Below are positions 8,214 to 16,799 of a stretch of DNA of 64,000 nucleotides, in pieces; within the stretch, counting starts at the first letter, position 1; each line of letters opens with the position of its first letter. Where the stretch lies: contig NZ_CP073104.1 in assembly GCF_018138145.1 (NCBI RefSeq), positions 2,108,001 to 2,172,000 on the forward strand. The letters are read 5' to 3'. Below the pieces are notes generated by a model. It saw nothing but the letters and a program-made list of their open reading frames with translations, searched no databases and had not been told where the DNA came from. The position numbers and the translations under genes were made by a program. This stretch comes from Pseudomonas sp. SCA2728.1_7 (lineage in GTDB: Bacteria; Pseudomonadota; Gammaproteobacteria; Pseudomonadales; Pseudomonadaceae).

Positions 8214-9572
8214 ATGACCACTACACAGACAATATCAACGACGCAAGTAAATGAGTCCGGTGCTTGGAAGCCCGTACAGCTTGAATCCAAGGATGTTACT
8301 TACGCCACATGGATCGCATTCTTCGCGTGGGTATTTGCTGTCTATGACTTCATCTTGTTTGGCACGCTGCTGCCAGTCATGGGTGGTCATTTCACATGGA
8401 GTGAGGCTGAGCAGGCGCAAATCGCCACTTATGTAGCTGTAGGCGGTGCAGTCATCGCTTTTATCGTTGGCCCGCTGGTAGACCGAATCGGACGCCGCGG
8501 GGGAATCATCTTGACCATTGGCGGCACCGCAATTTGCTCGGCGCTGACTGCGGTCTGTGCGGGTATGGGCAAAGCGCCGCTGATTGCAGTTCGTTCAGTT
8601 GCCGGTCTGGGCTACGCCGAGGAAGGGGTCAACGCGACGTACCTTACCGAGGTTTATGCCGCGTCTACTGATCCGAAGATAATCAAGCGCCGGGGTTTTG
8701 TGTACAGCCTGGTGCAGAGTGGCTGGCCGGTTGGTGCACTCATTGCTGCGGGCCTGACCGCTCTGCTGCTTCCGCATATTGGTTGGCAAGGTTGCTTCAT
8801 CTTTGCAGCAATACCCGCACTCGTGGTAGCGATCCTCGCTCGCAAGCTGAAAGAAAGCCCACAGTTCCAGGTTCATCAGCGCATTCACCAACTGCGTAAA
8901 GCTGGAGATGAATCTGGGGCGCGCAGCTTGGCTCTGGAATACCACGTCGATTATGACGAGCACTCCAAAGCCGGAGTTGCGGCAGCCTTCCGGGGTGCAG
9001 CACTCCGTCCAACGCTGGTGTTGAGCCTGGCGATTCTTCTCAACTGGTCTGCCATTCAAGTCTTCAGCGTTTTGGGGACATCAGTAATCGTGAGCGTCCA
9101 CCAGCTTTCGTTCCAGAATTCATTGTGGATCCTGGTTCTGTCCAACCTAGTTGGTTTCATCGGCTATCTGTTTCACGGTTGGCTGGGTGACCGATTTGGT
9201 CGCCGAAACACTGTTGCATTTGGGTGGATGTGTGGAGGGCTGGCGTTTTACGCCATGCTCCAGGCACCTAGTGAGCTGACGACCGTTGTTGCGTTGTACA
9301 GCCTGGGACTGTTCTTCCTCACTGGCCCCTATTCAGCAATGTTGTTCTTTATGGGCGAAAGCTTCCCCACCAGCATCCGCGCAACAGGCGGAGCAATTGT
9401 TCATGCCATGGGCCCAATTGGCGCCATCGTCGCCGGCCTAGGGATTACCAGCGTGTTAACGACAGGTGGTCAGTGGCATAGCGCAGCGCTTTGGTTCGGC
9501 GCGCTGCCCTGTTTCTTGTCCGGCTTAGTGATGCTGGCAGCCCGACACGTAGAACCTCATTCCGTAAAATAA
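8214..9572 (+). CDS. MFS transporter, probable substrate importer of the imide/amide operon
   Basis: A 452-aa major facilitator protein with about 12 hydrophobic segments, the cytoplasmic-loop signature DRIGRRGG at about residue 87 and its repeat DRFGRRNT in the second half. A charged central loop (about 220-260) separates the two halves. Family members of this type import organic acids and related metabolites with protons. Its place between the ring-opening hydrolase and two SDR genes suggests it brings in the operon's substrate. Specificity cannot be read. Confidence 0.85.
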   Translation: MTTTQTISTTQVNESGAWKPVQLESKDVTYATWIAFFAWVFAVYDFILFGTLLPVMGGHFTWSEAEQAQIATYVAVGGAVIAFIVGPLVDRIGRRGGIILTIGGTAICSALTAVCAGMGKAPLIAVRSVAGLGYAEEGVNATYLTEVYAASTDPKIIKRRGFVYSLVQSGWPVGALIAAGLTALLLPHIGWQGCFIFAAIPALVVAILARKLKESPQFQVHQRIHQLRKAGDESGARSLALEYHVDYDEHSKAGVAAAFRGAALRPTLVLSLAILLNWSAIQVFSVLGTSVIVSVHQLSFQNSLWILVLSNLVGFIGYLFHGWLGDRFGRRNTVAFGWMCGGLAFYAMLQAPSELTTVVALYSLGLFFLTGPYSAMLFFMGESFPTSIRATGGAIVHAMGPIGAIVAGLGITSVLTTGGQWHSAALWFGALPCFLSGLVMLAARHVEPHSVK

Positions 9573-9587
9573 GAAGGAGCTGGAATC

Positions 9588-10349
9588 ATGTCTAAACCTG
9601 TAGCTTTGATCACGGGAGCCGCCAGCGGCATTGGCGAAGCCGTTGCCCTTGCGTATGCGAAGAAGGGCGTACGTGTGGTAGGTGGATACTTAGCAAGTGC
9701 TCCTCATGATCCACTTCATACTCAGCGACTCGTCGAAGAGGCAGGCAGTGAGTGCTTGATGATCCCTATGGATGTCACTGACAGCGCCTCACTGGACGCC
9801 ATCGCCGCCGCCGCTGTGGAGCGCTTCGGGCGACTCGACTATGCCGTGGCAAACGCGGGTCTCCTGCGTAAAGCGTCACTACTAGAGATGTCGGATGAAC
9901 AATGGAATGAGATGCTCGATGTCGACCTCACAGGCGTGATGCGTACCTTCCGTAGCGCGAGCCGCTATATCGGTGAAGGCGGTGCATTGGTCGCAATCTC
10001 GTCAATTGCCGGTGGTGTATATGGGTGGCAAGACCACTCGCATTACGCAGCTGCGAAGGCGGGTGTACCTGGGCTTTGTCGCTCGCTGGCAGTAGAACTT
10101 GCCGCCAAGGGGATTCGTTGCAACGCGGTCATTCCTGGTTTGATTGAAACCCCTCAGTCGCTTGATGCGAAAAACTCTCTGGGAGCAGATGGGCTGGCGA
10201 AAGCAGGTAAAAGCATTCCACTGGGCCGGGTAGGCCGTGCAAGCGAAGTTGCGGATTTAGTGTGCTATTTGACAGGCCCTGACTCCAGCTACATCACCGG
10301 GCAAAGCATCATCATCGACGGTGGTCTGACTGTGCGTTGGCCTGAATAA
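9588..10349 (+). CDS. SDR-family NAD(P)-dependent oxidoreductase
   Basis: A 253-aa classical short-chain dehydrogenase. It shows the cofactor motif TGAASGIG (9-16), NAG (89-91), catalytic Ser138 or Ser139, Tyr153 and Lys157 (SHYAAAK). It probably oxidises or reduces a hydroxyl/carbonyl in the same pathway as its neighbours. A strong AAGGAG site supports the ATG. It lies 15 bases after the MFS gene and 48 bases before a second SDR, so the pathway has two separate redox steps. Confidence 0.85.
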   Translation: MSKPVALITGAASGIGEAVALAYAKKGVRVVGGYLASAPHDPLHTQRLVEEAGSECLMIPMDVTDSASLDAIAAAAVERFGRLDYAVANAGLLRKASLLEMSDEQWNEMLDVDLTGVMRTFRSASRYIGEGGALVAISSIAGGVYGWQDHSHYAAAKAGVPGLCRSLAVELAAKGIRCNAVIPGLIETPQSLDAKNSLGADGLAKAGKSIPLGRVGRASEVADLVCYLTGPDSSYITGQSIIIDGGLTVRWPE

Positions 10350-10397
10350 AATTAAATGTGCCGCATGTCCTGGGGTGCGGCATTGAGGACAACAAAA

Positions 10398-11147
10398 ATG
10401 AAGCCATTGCAAAACCGCCGAGCTGTTATCACAGGTGCTGGAAGTGGTATCGGCGCCGCCATTGCTTATGCGTATGCAGACGCCGGCGCGAAGCTCGTGT
10501 TATGTGACCGCGATGCAGAGCGCCTGTCTCTTGTGTCGAACAAGTGCCGCGATCAAGGCGCTTTGGTGATCGAATGCATCGCCGATGTGGGCAGCAGAGA
10601 GGGAGCTCAAGCAGGTGTCGATGCTTGCGTAAACGCGCTTGGTGGCATCGATATCCTAGTAAACAATGCAGGCATGCTGACGCAGGCTCCTTGCGTGGAC
10701 ATCACCCAGGAAATGTGGGACGACATGCTCCGCGTTGATCTGACCAGTGTTTTTGTTGCCAGCCAGCGCGCGTTGCCACACATGGTGGATCAGAAGTGGG
10801 GGCGCATCATCAACGTCTCGTCACAGCTGGGTATCAAGGGAGGCGCTCAGCTCACTCACTATGCCGCCGCTAAAGCCGGCGTCATCGGGTTCACAAAGTC
10901 CCTTGCGCTGGAGGTAAGCAAAGATAATGTTCTGGTCAACTCAGTCGCCCCTGGGCCCATTGAAACGCCACTTGTAGAAGGTATCAGCCAAGAGTGGAAA
11001 GCAGCGAAAGCCAAAGAGCTTCCCCTCGGTAGATTTGGCAGAGCTGAAGAGGTAGCGCCCATCGTGGTATTACTAGCCTCAGAGCCCGGTGGTAACCTGT
11101 TTGTAGGTCAGACCCTTAATCCCAATTCAGGCGACGTAATGCCTTGA
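10398..11147 (+). CDS. SDR-family oxidoreductase (FabG-like)
   Basis: A 249-aa classical SDR with TGAGSGIG (12-19), NNAG (89-92), Ser141/142, Tyr155 and Lys159. It is closer to FabG-type 3-oxoacyl reductases in motif spacing than the preceding SDR, and its C-terminus (SGDVMP) is shorter. ATG 10398 is preferred because GAGGA lies about 8 bases upstream. It ends 8 bases before the 99-aa MCGLCG protein, so all genes from the amidase to the binding protein are probably one transcript. Confidence 0.83.
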   Translation: MKPLQNRRAVITGAGSGIGAAIAYAYADAGAKLVLCDRDAERLSLVSNKCRDQGALVIECIADVGSREGAQAGVDACVNALGGIDILVNNAGMLTQAPCVDITQEMWDDMLRVDLTSVFVASQRALPHMVDQKWGRIINVSSQLGIKGGAQLTHYAAAKAGVIGFTKSLALEVSKDNVLVNSVAPGPIETPLVEGISQEWKAAKAKELPLGRFGRAEEVAPIVVLLASEPGGNLFVGQTLNPNSGDVMP

Positions 11148-11155
11148 GGTGAAAC

Positions 11156-11455
11156 ATGTGTGGACTTTGTGGCCTGATAGGAGAGGATGCTCACTGGAGC
11201 GATCCATTAGAGAAAAGCATCCCCGGCCGACGTGAACGTTTGCGTAGAATAGCTTCGATCAATCGGGTGATTGCTCCGCTCAGGCTCAAGGTCAGCGATT
11301 TTCAAGGCTCCTCTTATCTCATCCAAGGGGCTACAGGGAAACAGGGATTAGCTTCAGGACTTGATCAGCTTTGGCAGGTGGCTGAAGAGCTCGTGAGCCA
11401 TAAGCTCGATCCTCTGGACCCTAGGATTCTAGATCATCTTGAGGAAATGCTATGA
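11156..11455 (+). CDS. Small conserved protein with MCGLCG N-terminus, partner of CobW GTPase
   Basis: A 99-aa soluble protein not assigned to a characterised family. It begins MCGLCGLIGEDAHW, placing Cys2 and Cys5 at the very N-terminus, followed by a basic helix (RRERLRRIASINR) and an acidic C-terminus. GAGGTG precedes the ATG. Its stop overlaps the CobW start (ATGA), so the two are co-translated. The Cys pair near a metallochaperone-type GTPase suggests a metal-binding or client role; this is inference. The N-terminus superficially recalls class II glutamine amidotransferases, but the protein is far too short. Confidence 0.75.
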   Translation: MCGLCGLIGEDAHWSDPLEKSIPGRRERLRRIASINRVIAPLRLKVSDFQGSSYLIQGATGKQGLASGLDQLWQVAEELVSHKLDPLDPRILDHLEEML

Positions 11456-12441
11456 GCTTGCAGATCAATGTCTTGACCGGTTTTCTGGGGAGTGGCAAGA
11501 CCACCCTCCTACAACGGGTTCTGGCAAATGAAGACATGGGGCAGACGGCCCTACTGATCAACGAATTCGGTGAAGTAGGTATCGATAATCTGCTTGTACA
11601 GGAAATTGCCCCCAACACCATATTGCTGCCAAGTGGATGTGTCTGCTGCTCGGTGCGCGGGGACTTGAAACAGGCTCTCATTGATCTGCATGGAAAGCGT
11701 AATCGTGGCGAAATTCCGGCGTTCCGTCGAGTGCTCCTGGAAACCACCGGCTTGGCGGATCCGGCCCCGATCCTGTCTACCTTGCAGCGTGATCCACAGC
11801 TTCGGGGTCGTTACCATCTTGGCCTGCTCGTAACAGTCGTTGACGCTCAGCATGCTTCGCTACAAGAGCGCCTTCATCCTGAATGGATCGGGCAGGTCAC
11901 CGCAGCCGATCGCCTTCTAGTGAGTAAGGCGGATCTTGTTACTCCTGAGTCACTTGACAAAGTATTTGCCCATTTGAAAACGCTCAACCCAACAGCGTCA
12001 GTGGCGCTCACCAGCTCTGTGCTGGAGGGTGATGAGCAGCTTTTGGGGGAAGGACTAAGGAGCATGGTGCCGGATGAAGAAGTCGCTGGGTGGCAGCTCT
12101 TTGCCCCCACGAAACAACCTCAACACGGTAATGCGCAAGTGTGCGCGCTTGAGTACGAAAAACCGCTCGACTGGTTGGCCTTCGGGATTTGGCTATCGAT
12201 GCTGCTAAGATGCCATGGCGAGCGCATTCTCCGAGTCAAAGGGATTTTGAATGTGATCGATACAGAGCAACCAATAGTCATTCATGGCGTCCAGCACTGC
12301 CTTCACCCACCGGTACACCTCACCAGTTGGCCAAATGGACAGCGACGTTCACGATTGGTGATCATTGTGCGTGACCTTGATATTCGGATATTACGCAGAT
12401 CTTTTGACACGTTCTTGCACAGTCTGGGGCGTGCAGCATGA
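11452..12441 (+). CDS. CobW/COG0523-family GTPase (putative metallochaperone)
   Basis: A 329-aa G3E-class GTPase. Walker A is GFLGSGKTT (10-18); the family's metal-binding CxCC motif is GCVCC (62-66, Cys63/65/66); a CobW C-terminal domain covers about 230-325. The family inserts or delivers metal ions, often zinc, using GTP. It overlaps both neighbours by four bases. Since the operon encodes a metal-dependent deacetylase-fold hydrolase, delivery of metal to that enzyme is a reasonable guess, but the client could be another protein. Confidence 0.88.
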   Translation: MSLQINVLTGFLGSGKTTLLQRVLANEDMGQTALLINEFGEVGIDNLLVQEIAPNTILLPSGCVCCSVRGDLKQALIDLHGKRNRGEIPAFRRVLLETTGLADPAPILSTLQRDPQLRGRYHLGLLVTVVDAQHASLQERLHPEWIGQVTAADRLLVSKADLVTPESLDKVFAHLKTLNPTASVALTSSVLEGDEQLLGEGLRSMVPDEEVAGWQLFAPTKQPQHGNAQVCALEYEKPLDWLAFGIWLSMLLRCHGERILRVKGILNVIDTEQPIVIHGVQHCLHPPVHLTSWPNGQRRSRLVIIVRDLDIRILRRSFDTFLHSLGRAA

Positions 12442-13631
12442 GTGGCCCGGTAACATTGCGCGTGCTCGGGACTTCGGTAACGCTGCTTGAGTCAATTCGA
12501 TTGCGAGCCGAGCAGGAACTAGGCATTCGGATCGAATACCAGGTTCACGACGTGCAGACAGTGCAGCGCATTGCCCTAATGAATCCTGAAAGCTATGACC
12601 TTTATGATCAGTGGTTTCATAGCATGGATTTCGTGTGGCCTGCTGGCGCGATTCAGCCCATCGATGTACGCCGTATTGCGCTTTGGGATGAAATAAATGA
12701 TCTGCCCAAGCGAGGCAGACTCCATCCTGACCATCCACTGTCTGGAGGTAGCCTGCCTTGTGACCGACTCTACGTTCAGCACGATGGTAGCTTGGCCAAC
12801 CGTCCAACTCATCTGATCAGTATGTTGCCCTTAACGCATAACGCAGACAGTTTTGCTTACCGGCCAGACCTGCTGCCACCTGGTTTTTCGGCGGAAAATG
12901 AAAGCTGGTCATGGCTTGTAGATCCTCATTGGTGTGGTCATGTTGCGTTGCAAAGTGACGCTGCCATCGGCGCGCTCGATGCAGCCCTAGCAGTTCAAGC
13001 CAAGGGGCTCGCTTGTTTCGATGTCATTGGAAATTTGAGGTTGGATGAGATCGATGATCTGGCCAATGTCCTCGTTAAACTCCAGCGACAAGGGCACTTT
13101 GCTGCGTTTTGGTCTGATGATCGTGAGGCAGGCAAACTCATGCTGGGCCCTGATGTATACATTGAGAGCGTCTGGTCGCCGGCACTCATGCAGCTTCATC
13201 GTGAAGGGATTCAGTATCGGCAAGCAGTCCCCAAAGAAGGGTATAGGGGCTGGTTCGGAGGACTATCCCTGTCACGAGCTGTGGACGGAGCCGTCAAAGA
13301 CGCAGCCTACGCTTATCTCAACTGGTGGCTGGCAGGCTGGCCCGGAGCGATGATGGCGCGCCAGGGTTTTTACATTTCCAACCCACTCCGTGCCCGTGAT
13401 CATCTATCAGTTGCGGAATGGAATTATTGGTACGAGGGTCAACCCGCCTCGGAACGACTTCTAGGCAGTGATGGGGAGCCACTCATCGAACCCGGCGAAA
13501 TTAGGGAAGGAGGTTCATATGCTGAGCGAGTAAGTCACATCAGCGTCTGGAACTCTGTGATGGATGAGCACAATTACCTTGTGCGCAAATGGGCCGCTTT
13601 TCTGAAAGCAGGCCGGTCTCAAGGTGCATGA
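12438..13631 (+). CDS. Extracellular-solute-binding-like protein without signal peptide
   Basis: A 397-aa protein with the fold signature of ABC-transporter solute-binding proteins (PotD-like C-terminal part GWFGGLSLSRAVDGAVKDAAYAYLNWW at about 271-297, cut here to the recognisable core). It lacks any signal peptide or lipobox: the N-terminus MSGPVTLRVLGTSVTL goes straight into the first strand. No ABC ATPase or permease gene is nearby. It overlaps CobW by four bases. It may bind a ligand in the cytoplasm, as a sensor or carrier, rather than serve transport. Its 3' end overlaps the convergent LysR gene by 13 bases. Confidence 0.75.
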   Translation: MSGPVTLRVLGTSVTLLESIRLRAEQELGIRIEYQVHDVQTVQRIALMNPESYDLYDQWFHSMDFVWPAGAIQPIDVRRIALWDEINDLPKRGRLHPDHPLSGGSLPCDRLYVQHDGSLANRPTHLISMLPLTHNADSFAYRPDLLPPGFSAENESWSWLVDPHWCGHVALQSDAAIGALDAALAVQAKGLACFDVIGNLRLDEIDDLANVLVKLQRQGHFAAFWSDDREAGKLMLGPDVYIESVWSPALMQLHREGIQYRQAVPKEGYRGWFGGLSLSRAVDGAVKDAAYAYLNWWLAGWPGAMMARQGFYISNPLRARDHLSVAEWNYWYEGQPASERLLGSDGEPLIEPGEIREGGSYAERVSHISVWNSVMDEHNYLVRKWAAFLKAGRSQGA

Positions 13632-14545
13632 CCTGGATCTAATTCAACTGCGCAGCCACCCTCTGGTGCAATTAAAATCTGGCCTAGCTTATCGAGGAAC
13701 GCTTTAACTCGGTATGGCACCTGTTGTCGCGTTGGGAGCAAGGCAGTAATGGTGAGGTGTTCAGGCAATGCGTCAGTTAGCTTGATCTCCTGCAGGCTTC
13801 CGTCGGCTAGGTCTGACCGAACATCCCAGTAAGAGAGCATCACCACACCTAAGCCCAACTTTCCAGCCGCCCTTACTGCTTCCACGCTGTTGGCGCTAAA
13901 CGGTGCGTCGGCCTTGACTGAAAATCGCTCACCACCTTTTATGAGTGGCCAGTACGGCATTGAATGCAGGCCGATGCAATCATGCATCCTGAGTTTTTCC
14001 AGGGTATTTGGTACTCCTCTACGCCGCAGATAGGAAGGGCTTGCACAGATGACGCGAGGGTTAGGAGCTAGGTGGCGAGCGATCAAAGCGGAGTCTCGGA
14101 GTGTGGCAATTCGGATGGCCACGTCGATACCCAATCCGACGATATCTATGATGCTGTCCGACAGGATCAGATCTACTTTTAGAGACGGGTTTTCTTCAAG
14201 GAGGGCCGGAATCATAGGCAAGATAACCGTCTGGCCGAACACAGTTGGAGCCGTTACTTTTAGGACGCCACTGGCGGCCCCAGCAAATGTGAGTATCGCA
14301 GCCCTCGCGGCTTCATCTGCTTCGAGCATAGCCTTCGCATAGGGCAGGTATAACTCCCCCTCGGGAGTCAGTGACACAGACCTGGTTGTTCTGTGGACGA
14401 GCCTTACTCCCAATTGTTCTTCCAGCGACGCGAGCCGTCTAGAGATCGTCATCGGCAGGACGCTAAGTCTACGTGCCGCTCCCGACAAGCTGTCACTGGC
14501 CGCGATGGCGACAAATGCTTCCACTTCGGCGACTTGCATCTTCAT
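13619..14545 (-). CDS. LysR-family transcriptional regulator
   Basis: A 308-aa LysR regulator of the CrgA/DsdC-like subgroup. The winged helix is at about 1-62 (VEAFVAIAASDSLSGAARRL...MTISRRLASLEE), followed by RTTRSVSLTPEG and a substrate-binding domain. It is divergent from the OYE gene across 110 bases that contain a palindrome, so control of that gene is likely. It runs convergently into the binding-protein gene. Two possible ATGs, 14545 and 14539, are not distinguished by ribosome-binding sites. Confidence 0.85.
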   Translation of the reverse strand: MKMQVAEVEAFVAIAASDSLSGAARRLSVLPMTISRRLASLEEQLGVRLVHRTTRSVSLTPEGELYLPYAKAMLEADEAARAAILTFAGAASGVLKVTAPTVFGQTVILPMIPALLEENPSLKVDLILSDSIIDIVGLGIDVAIRIATLRDSALIARHLAPNPRVICASPSYLRRRGVPNTLEKLRMHDCIGLHSMPYWPLIKGGERFSVKADAPFSANSVEAVRAAGKLGLGVVMLSYWDVRSDLADGSLQEIKLTDALPEHLTITALLPTRQQVPYRVKAFLDKLGQILIAPEGGCAVELDPGHAP

Positions 14546-14555
14546 ATCCTATAAC

Positions 14556-14571
14556 GATAAGCCGCCTTATC
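14556..14571 (+). promoter_or_regulatory. Palindrome in the lysR/OYE divergent promoter
   Basis: Arms GATAAG (14556-14561) and CTTATC (14566-14571) are perfect inverted repeats with a 4-base centre. They sit in the short intergenic region between the divergent LysR and OYE genes, 11 bases from the LysR start. A LysR or repressor site is likely; function not shown. Confidence 0.45.
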
Positions 14572-14655
14572 GGACGGCACGGCTTCTGCTAGCCCCGCAA
14601 GGAGGATACCTTCGTCAGCAACCCAGCTTTCTATCCTAACTGACGGGAACATGAG

Positions 14656-15753
14656 ATGACTATCAGCAGCGACCAGATTTTAACTCCTTTCGATATTGGC
14701 CAGGTGAGCCTGAAGAACCGATTTGCGGTAGCACCTATGACTCGCATCAGTGCGAGCGAAAAAGGCCTAGCCTCCCAGCGCCAAGTTGACTACTACGAGC
14801 GCTTTGCTAAAGGTGGTTTCGGTCTCACTGTGACCGAGGGTATCTACACCGATCAAAAGTTCTCGCAAGGTTACTTGTTCCAGCCGGGGATTACTGATCT
14901 AGAGCAGGCTGAGGCATGGCGAGCCGTGACGAGCGCTGTTCACAAGCATGACGGCAAGATTTTCGCGCAGTTGATGCACGCCGGCGCTCTCAGTCAGGGC
15001 AACCGATTTTCGCAAATCACCGCTGGTCCATCAGCTGTACGCCCCAGGGGTGAGCAAATGGGCTTCTACTACGGCACCGGCCAATACCCCACACCCTCGG
15101 CAATGACCGAGGAAGATATCGCTGATGCAATCGATGGCTTTGCAAAATCAGCCCTACGCGCTGTCGAAATTTCTGGCTTTGATGGTATTGAGATCCACGG
15201 TGCCAACGGTTACTTACTTGACCAGTTCCTTACCGATGTCTCCAATCAAAGGACTGACAAATGGGGCGGTGAGGTGAAGAACCGTATTCGTCTCATCCTG
15301 GAGGTTTATAGCGCAGTACGGAAAGCGGCTGGTAACGCTACCGTCGGTGTTCGTATTTCTCAGGGTAAGGTGAACGACTTCTTCCACAAGTGGGCCGAAG
15401 GCGAAGCCGGGGCGGAAATGGTATTCGGGTCTCTGGCAGATGCCGGCGTGGACTTCATCCACGTTACTGAGTTTGAAGCATGGAAACCTGCTTTTGCGCA
15501 AGGTAGCGATAGCTTTGTAAAGCTGGCTCGTCGCTATGCCCCTAACCAAGTGATCATCACCAACGGCAGTTTGCATCAAGTAGATCACATACAAGATGTA
15601 ATTAACGACGGGGCAAATATCATCGCATTGGGCAAAGGCGCCCTAGCGAACCCAGACTTCCCAAATCGCTTTGCGAATGGTGATTCCTTGGTTGAGTTTG
15701 ATCCCTCGATCCTTGGTCCGGTTGCTGACATCAAAGACAGTGAGTTTGGCTAA
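14656..15753 (+). CDS. NADH:flavin oxidoreductase, Old Yellow Enzyme family
   Basis: A 365-aa FMN-dependent TIM-barrel enzyme. It shows the family's NRFAVAPMTR segment, the substrate-binding pair His181/Asn184 in EIHGANGYLLDQFL, and the phosphate-binding region near IITNGS and ALGKGALANPDF. Family members reduce activated C=C bonds or nitro groups with NAD(P)H. Maleimide-type or unsaturated imide reduction would fit next to an imide hydrolase, but this is speculation. It is divergent from its likely LysR regulator and followed by a candidate terminator. Confidence 0.87.
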   Translation: MTISSDQILTPFDIGQVSLKNRFAVAPMTRISASEKGLASQRQVDYYERFAKGGFGLTVTEGIYTDQKFSQGYLFQPGITDLEQAEAWRAVTSAVHKHDGKIFAQLMHAGALSQGNRFSQITAGPSAVRPRGEQMGFYYGTGQYPTPSAMTEEDIADAIDGFAKSALRAVEISGFDGIEIHGANGYLLDQFLTDVSNQRTDKWGGEVKNRIRLILEVYSAVRKAAGNATVGVRISQGKVNDFFHKWAEGEAGAEMVFGSLADAGVDFIHVTEFEAWKPAFAQGSDSFVKLARRYAPNQVIITNGSLHQVDHIQDVINDGANIIALGKGALANPDFPNRFANGDSLVEFDPSILGPVADIKDSEFG

Positions 15754-15778
15754 GTTATTACCCAACTAGGCAGACCAG

Positions 15779-15803
15779 CGGCACGTATACGTCGTGCGTG
15801 CCG
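15779..15803 (+). terminator. Candidate intrinsic terminator after the OYE gene
   Basis: Stem arms CGGCACG (15779-15785) and CGTGCCG (15797-15803) enclose an 11-base loop and are followed by a short pyrimidine stretch (TTGTCTTC). It lies 25 bases after the OYE stop. The T-run is weak. Confidence 0.45.
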
Positions 15804-15880
15804 TTGTCTTCACTCCCAATAAATATGCCTCGATTATCCATATTCTAGCGTCTTGACGGCGAATTTCATACAGGTGATAT

Positions 15881-16534
15881 ATGAAGCTAATTGATGACAC
15901 TCTGCGCAAAAATGAAACCCTCAAAATAAAAGTCTGGATCGACTTTGTATGTCCTTATTGCCTGCTCGGAAAAAAGGTCTTGGAAGAGGCAGCAAGCGGA
16001 CTGGATGTCAATATAGAGATGATGCCCTTTGAACTCCGCGCTTATCCAGCACCCACCTTACGACCAGAAGATGAATATCTCCCATCTGTCTGGAAACATG
16101 GTGTGTATCCTGCGGCAGAGAAGTTGGATATCGCTATCAAGCTTCCAAGCGTGTCACCCCAACCTTATACCCGTGACGCATTTTTAGTTCTTCAATATGC
16201 TAAAGACCAAGGCGTTGGGAATGAATATGCTGACGCAATGCTGCGAGCGTTTTTTCAGCAAGACCGTGATATAGGTGACCTTACAGTAATCAAAGATGTC
16301 GCGGCTTCAGTCGGACTGCCAATCGAGCCTTTGGAAGAAATCCCGAAATCCCCTCTCCACTCACTACGTCACGATAACGAGCTAAAATACGCTTCTAGAA
16401 TTGATATTCGTGCTGTCCCTAGCATAGCTATCGGCAATAAAATTTATTCCGGAATGCTTGACTCTCAAGAGCTTAGAGAAGTTATCCTCGCAAATATGCC
16501 GGCCGGGAAGGTTTGTACAAGCCTCGCTGAGTGA
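15881..16534 (+). CDS. DsbA-family oxidoreductase (FrnE/HCCA-isomerase-like), cytoplasmic
   Basis: A 217-aa thioredoxin-fold protein with active-site motif CPYC (Cys24, Cys27) after the strand IKVWIDFVCPYC, a helical insertion, and the cis-Pro region RAVPSIAIG near the C-terminus. No signal peptide is present, so it resembles FrnE-type or 2-hydroxychromene-2-carboxylate-isomerase-like DsbA proteins in the cytoplasm. It is the last gene before the ICE maintenance block. Base composition is more AT-rich than in neighbouring Pseudomonas genes. Confidence 0.82.
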   Translation: MKLIDDTLRKNETLKIKVWIDFVCPYCLLGKKVLEEAASGLDVNIEMMPFELRAYPAPTLRPEDEYLPSVWKHGVYPAAEKLDIAIKLPSVSPQPYTRDAFLVLQYAKDQGVGNEYADAMLRAFFQQDRDIGDLTVIKDVAASVGLPIEPLEEIPKSPLHSLRHDNELKYASRIDIRAVPSIAIGNKIYSGMLDSQELREVILANMPAGKVCTSLAE

Positions 16535-16799
16535 CGCCTCATCTACCCATAAAATTTATTATCGTCACGACAACTGCTCTCGCACGTCGAGGAAGACTCT
16601 AGCTGACGAATTAAAAAAAGAATCCTCAGCATAGAGGGAGGTTCATTCAAAATCAGAGCAATGACTTCGAGTAATAGTCAAAAATGGAATGACCTCATTG
16701 AGCTAAAAACATGAGCAAAGAGCCACTATCATTAGTTAGGCTCGTATAAAGGTATTTAGCGAGAGGCCTACCCAATAGGAATGGAGGTCCGTCGTTATT
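16535..16799. other. AT-rich junction between catabolic island and ICE genes
   Basis: This 265-base stretch separates the DsbA-like gene from the first ICE-type gene. It is AT-rich, without a tRNA gene, a tRNA 3' end or an obvious integrase site. It is one possible place for the ICE end, but no attachment repeat is visible and the partner end is outside the window. Confidence 0.35.

Noticed and set aside
11156-11455. MCGLCG N-terminus as a class II glutamine amidotransferase
   Set aside because: Only the first residues resemble it; 99 aa is too short and later motifs are missing.
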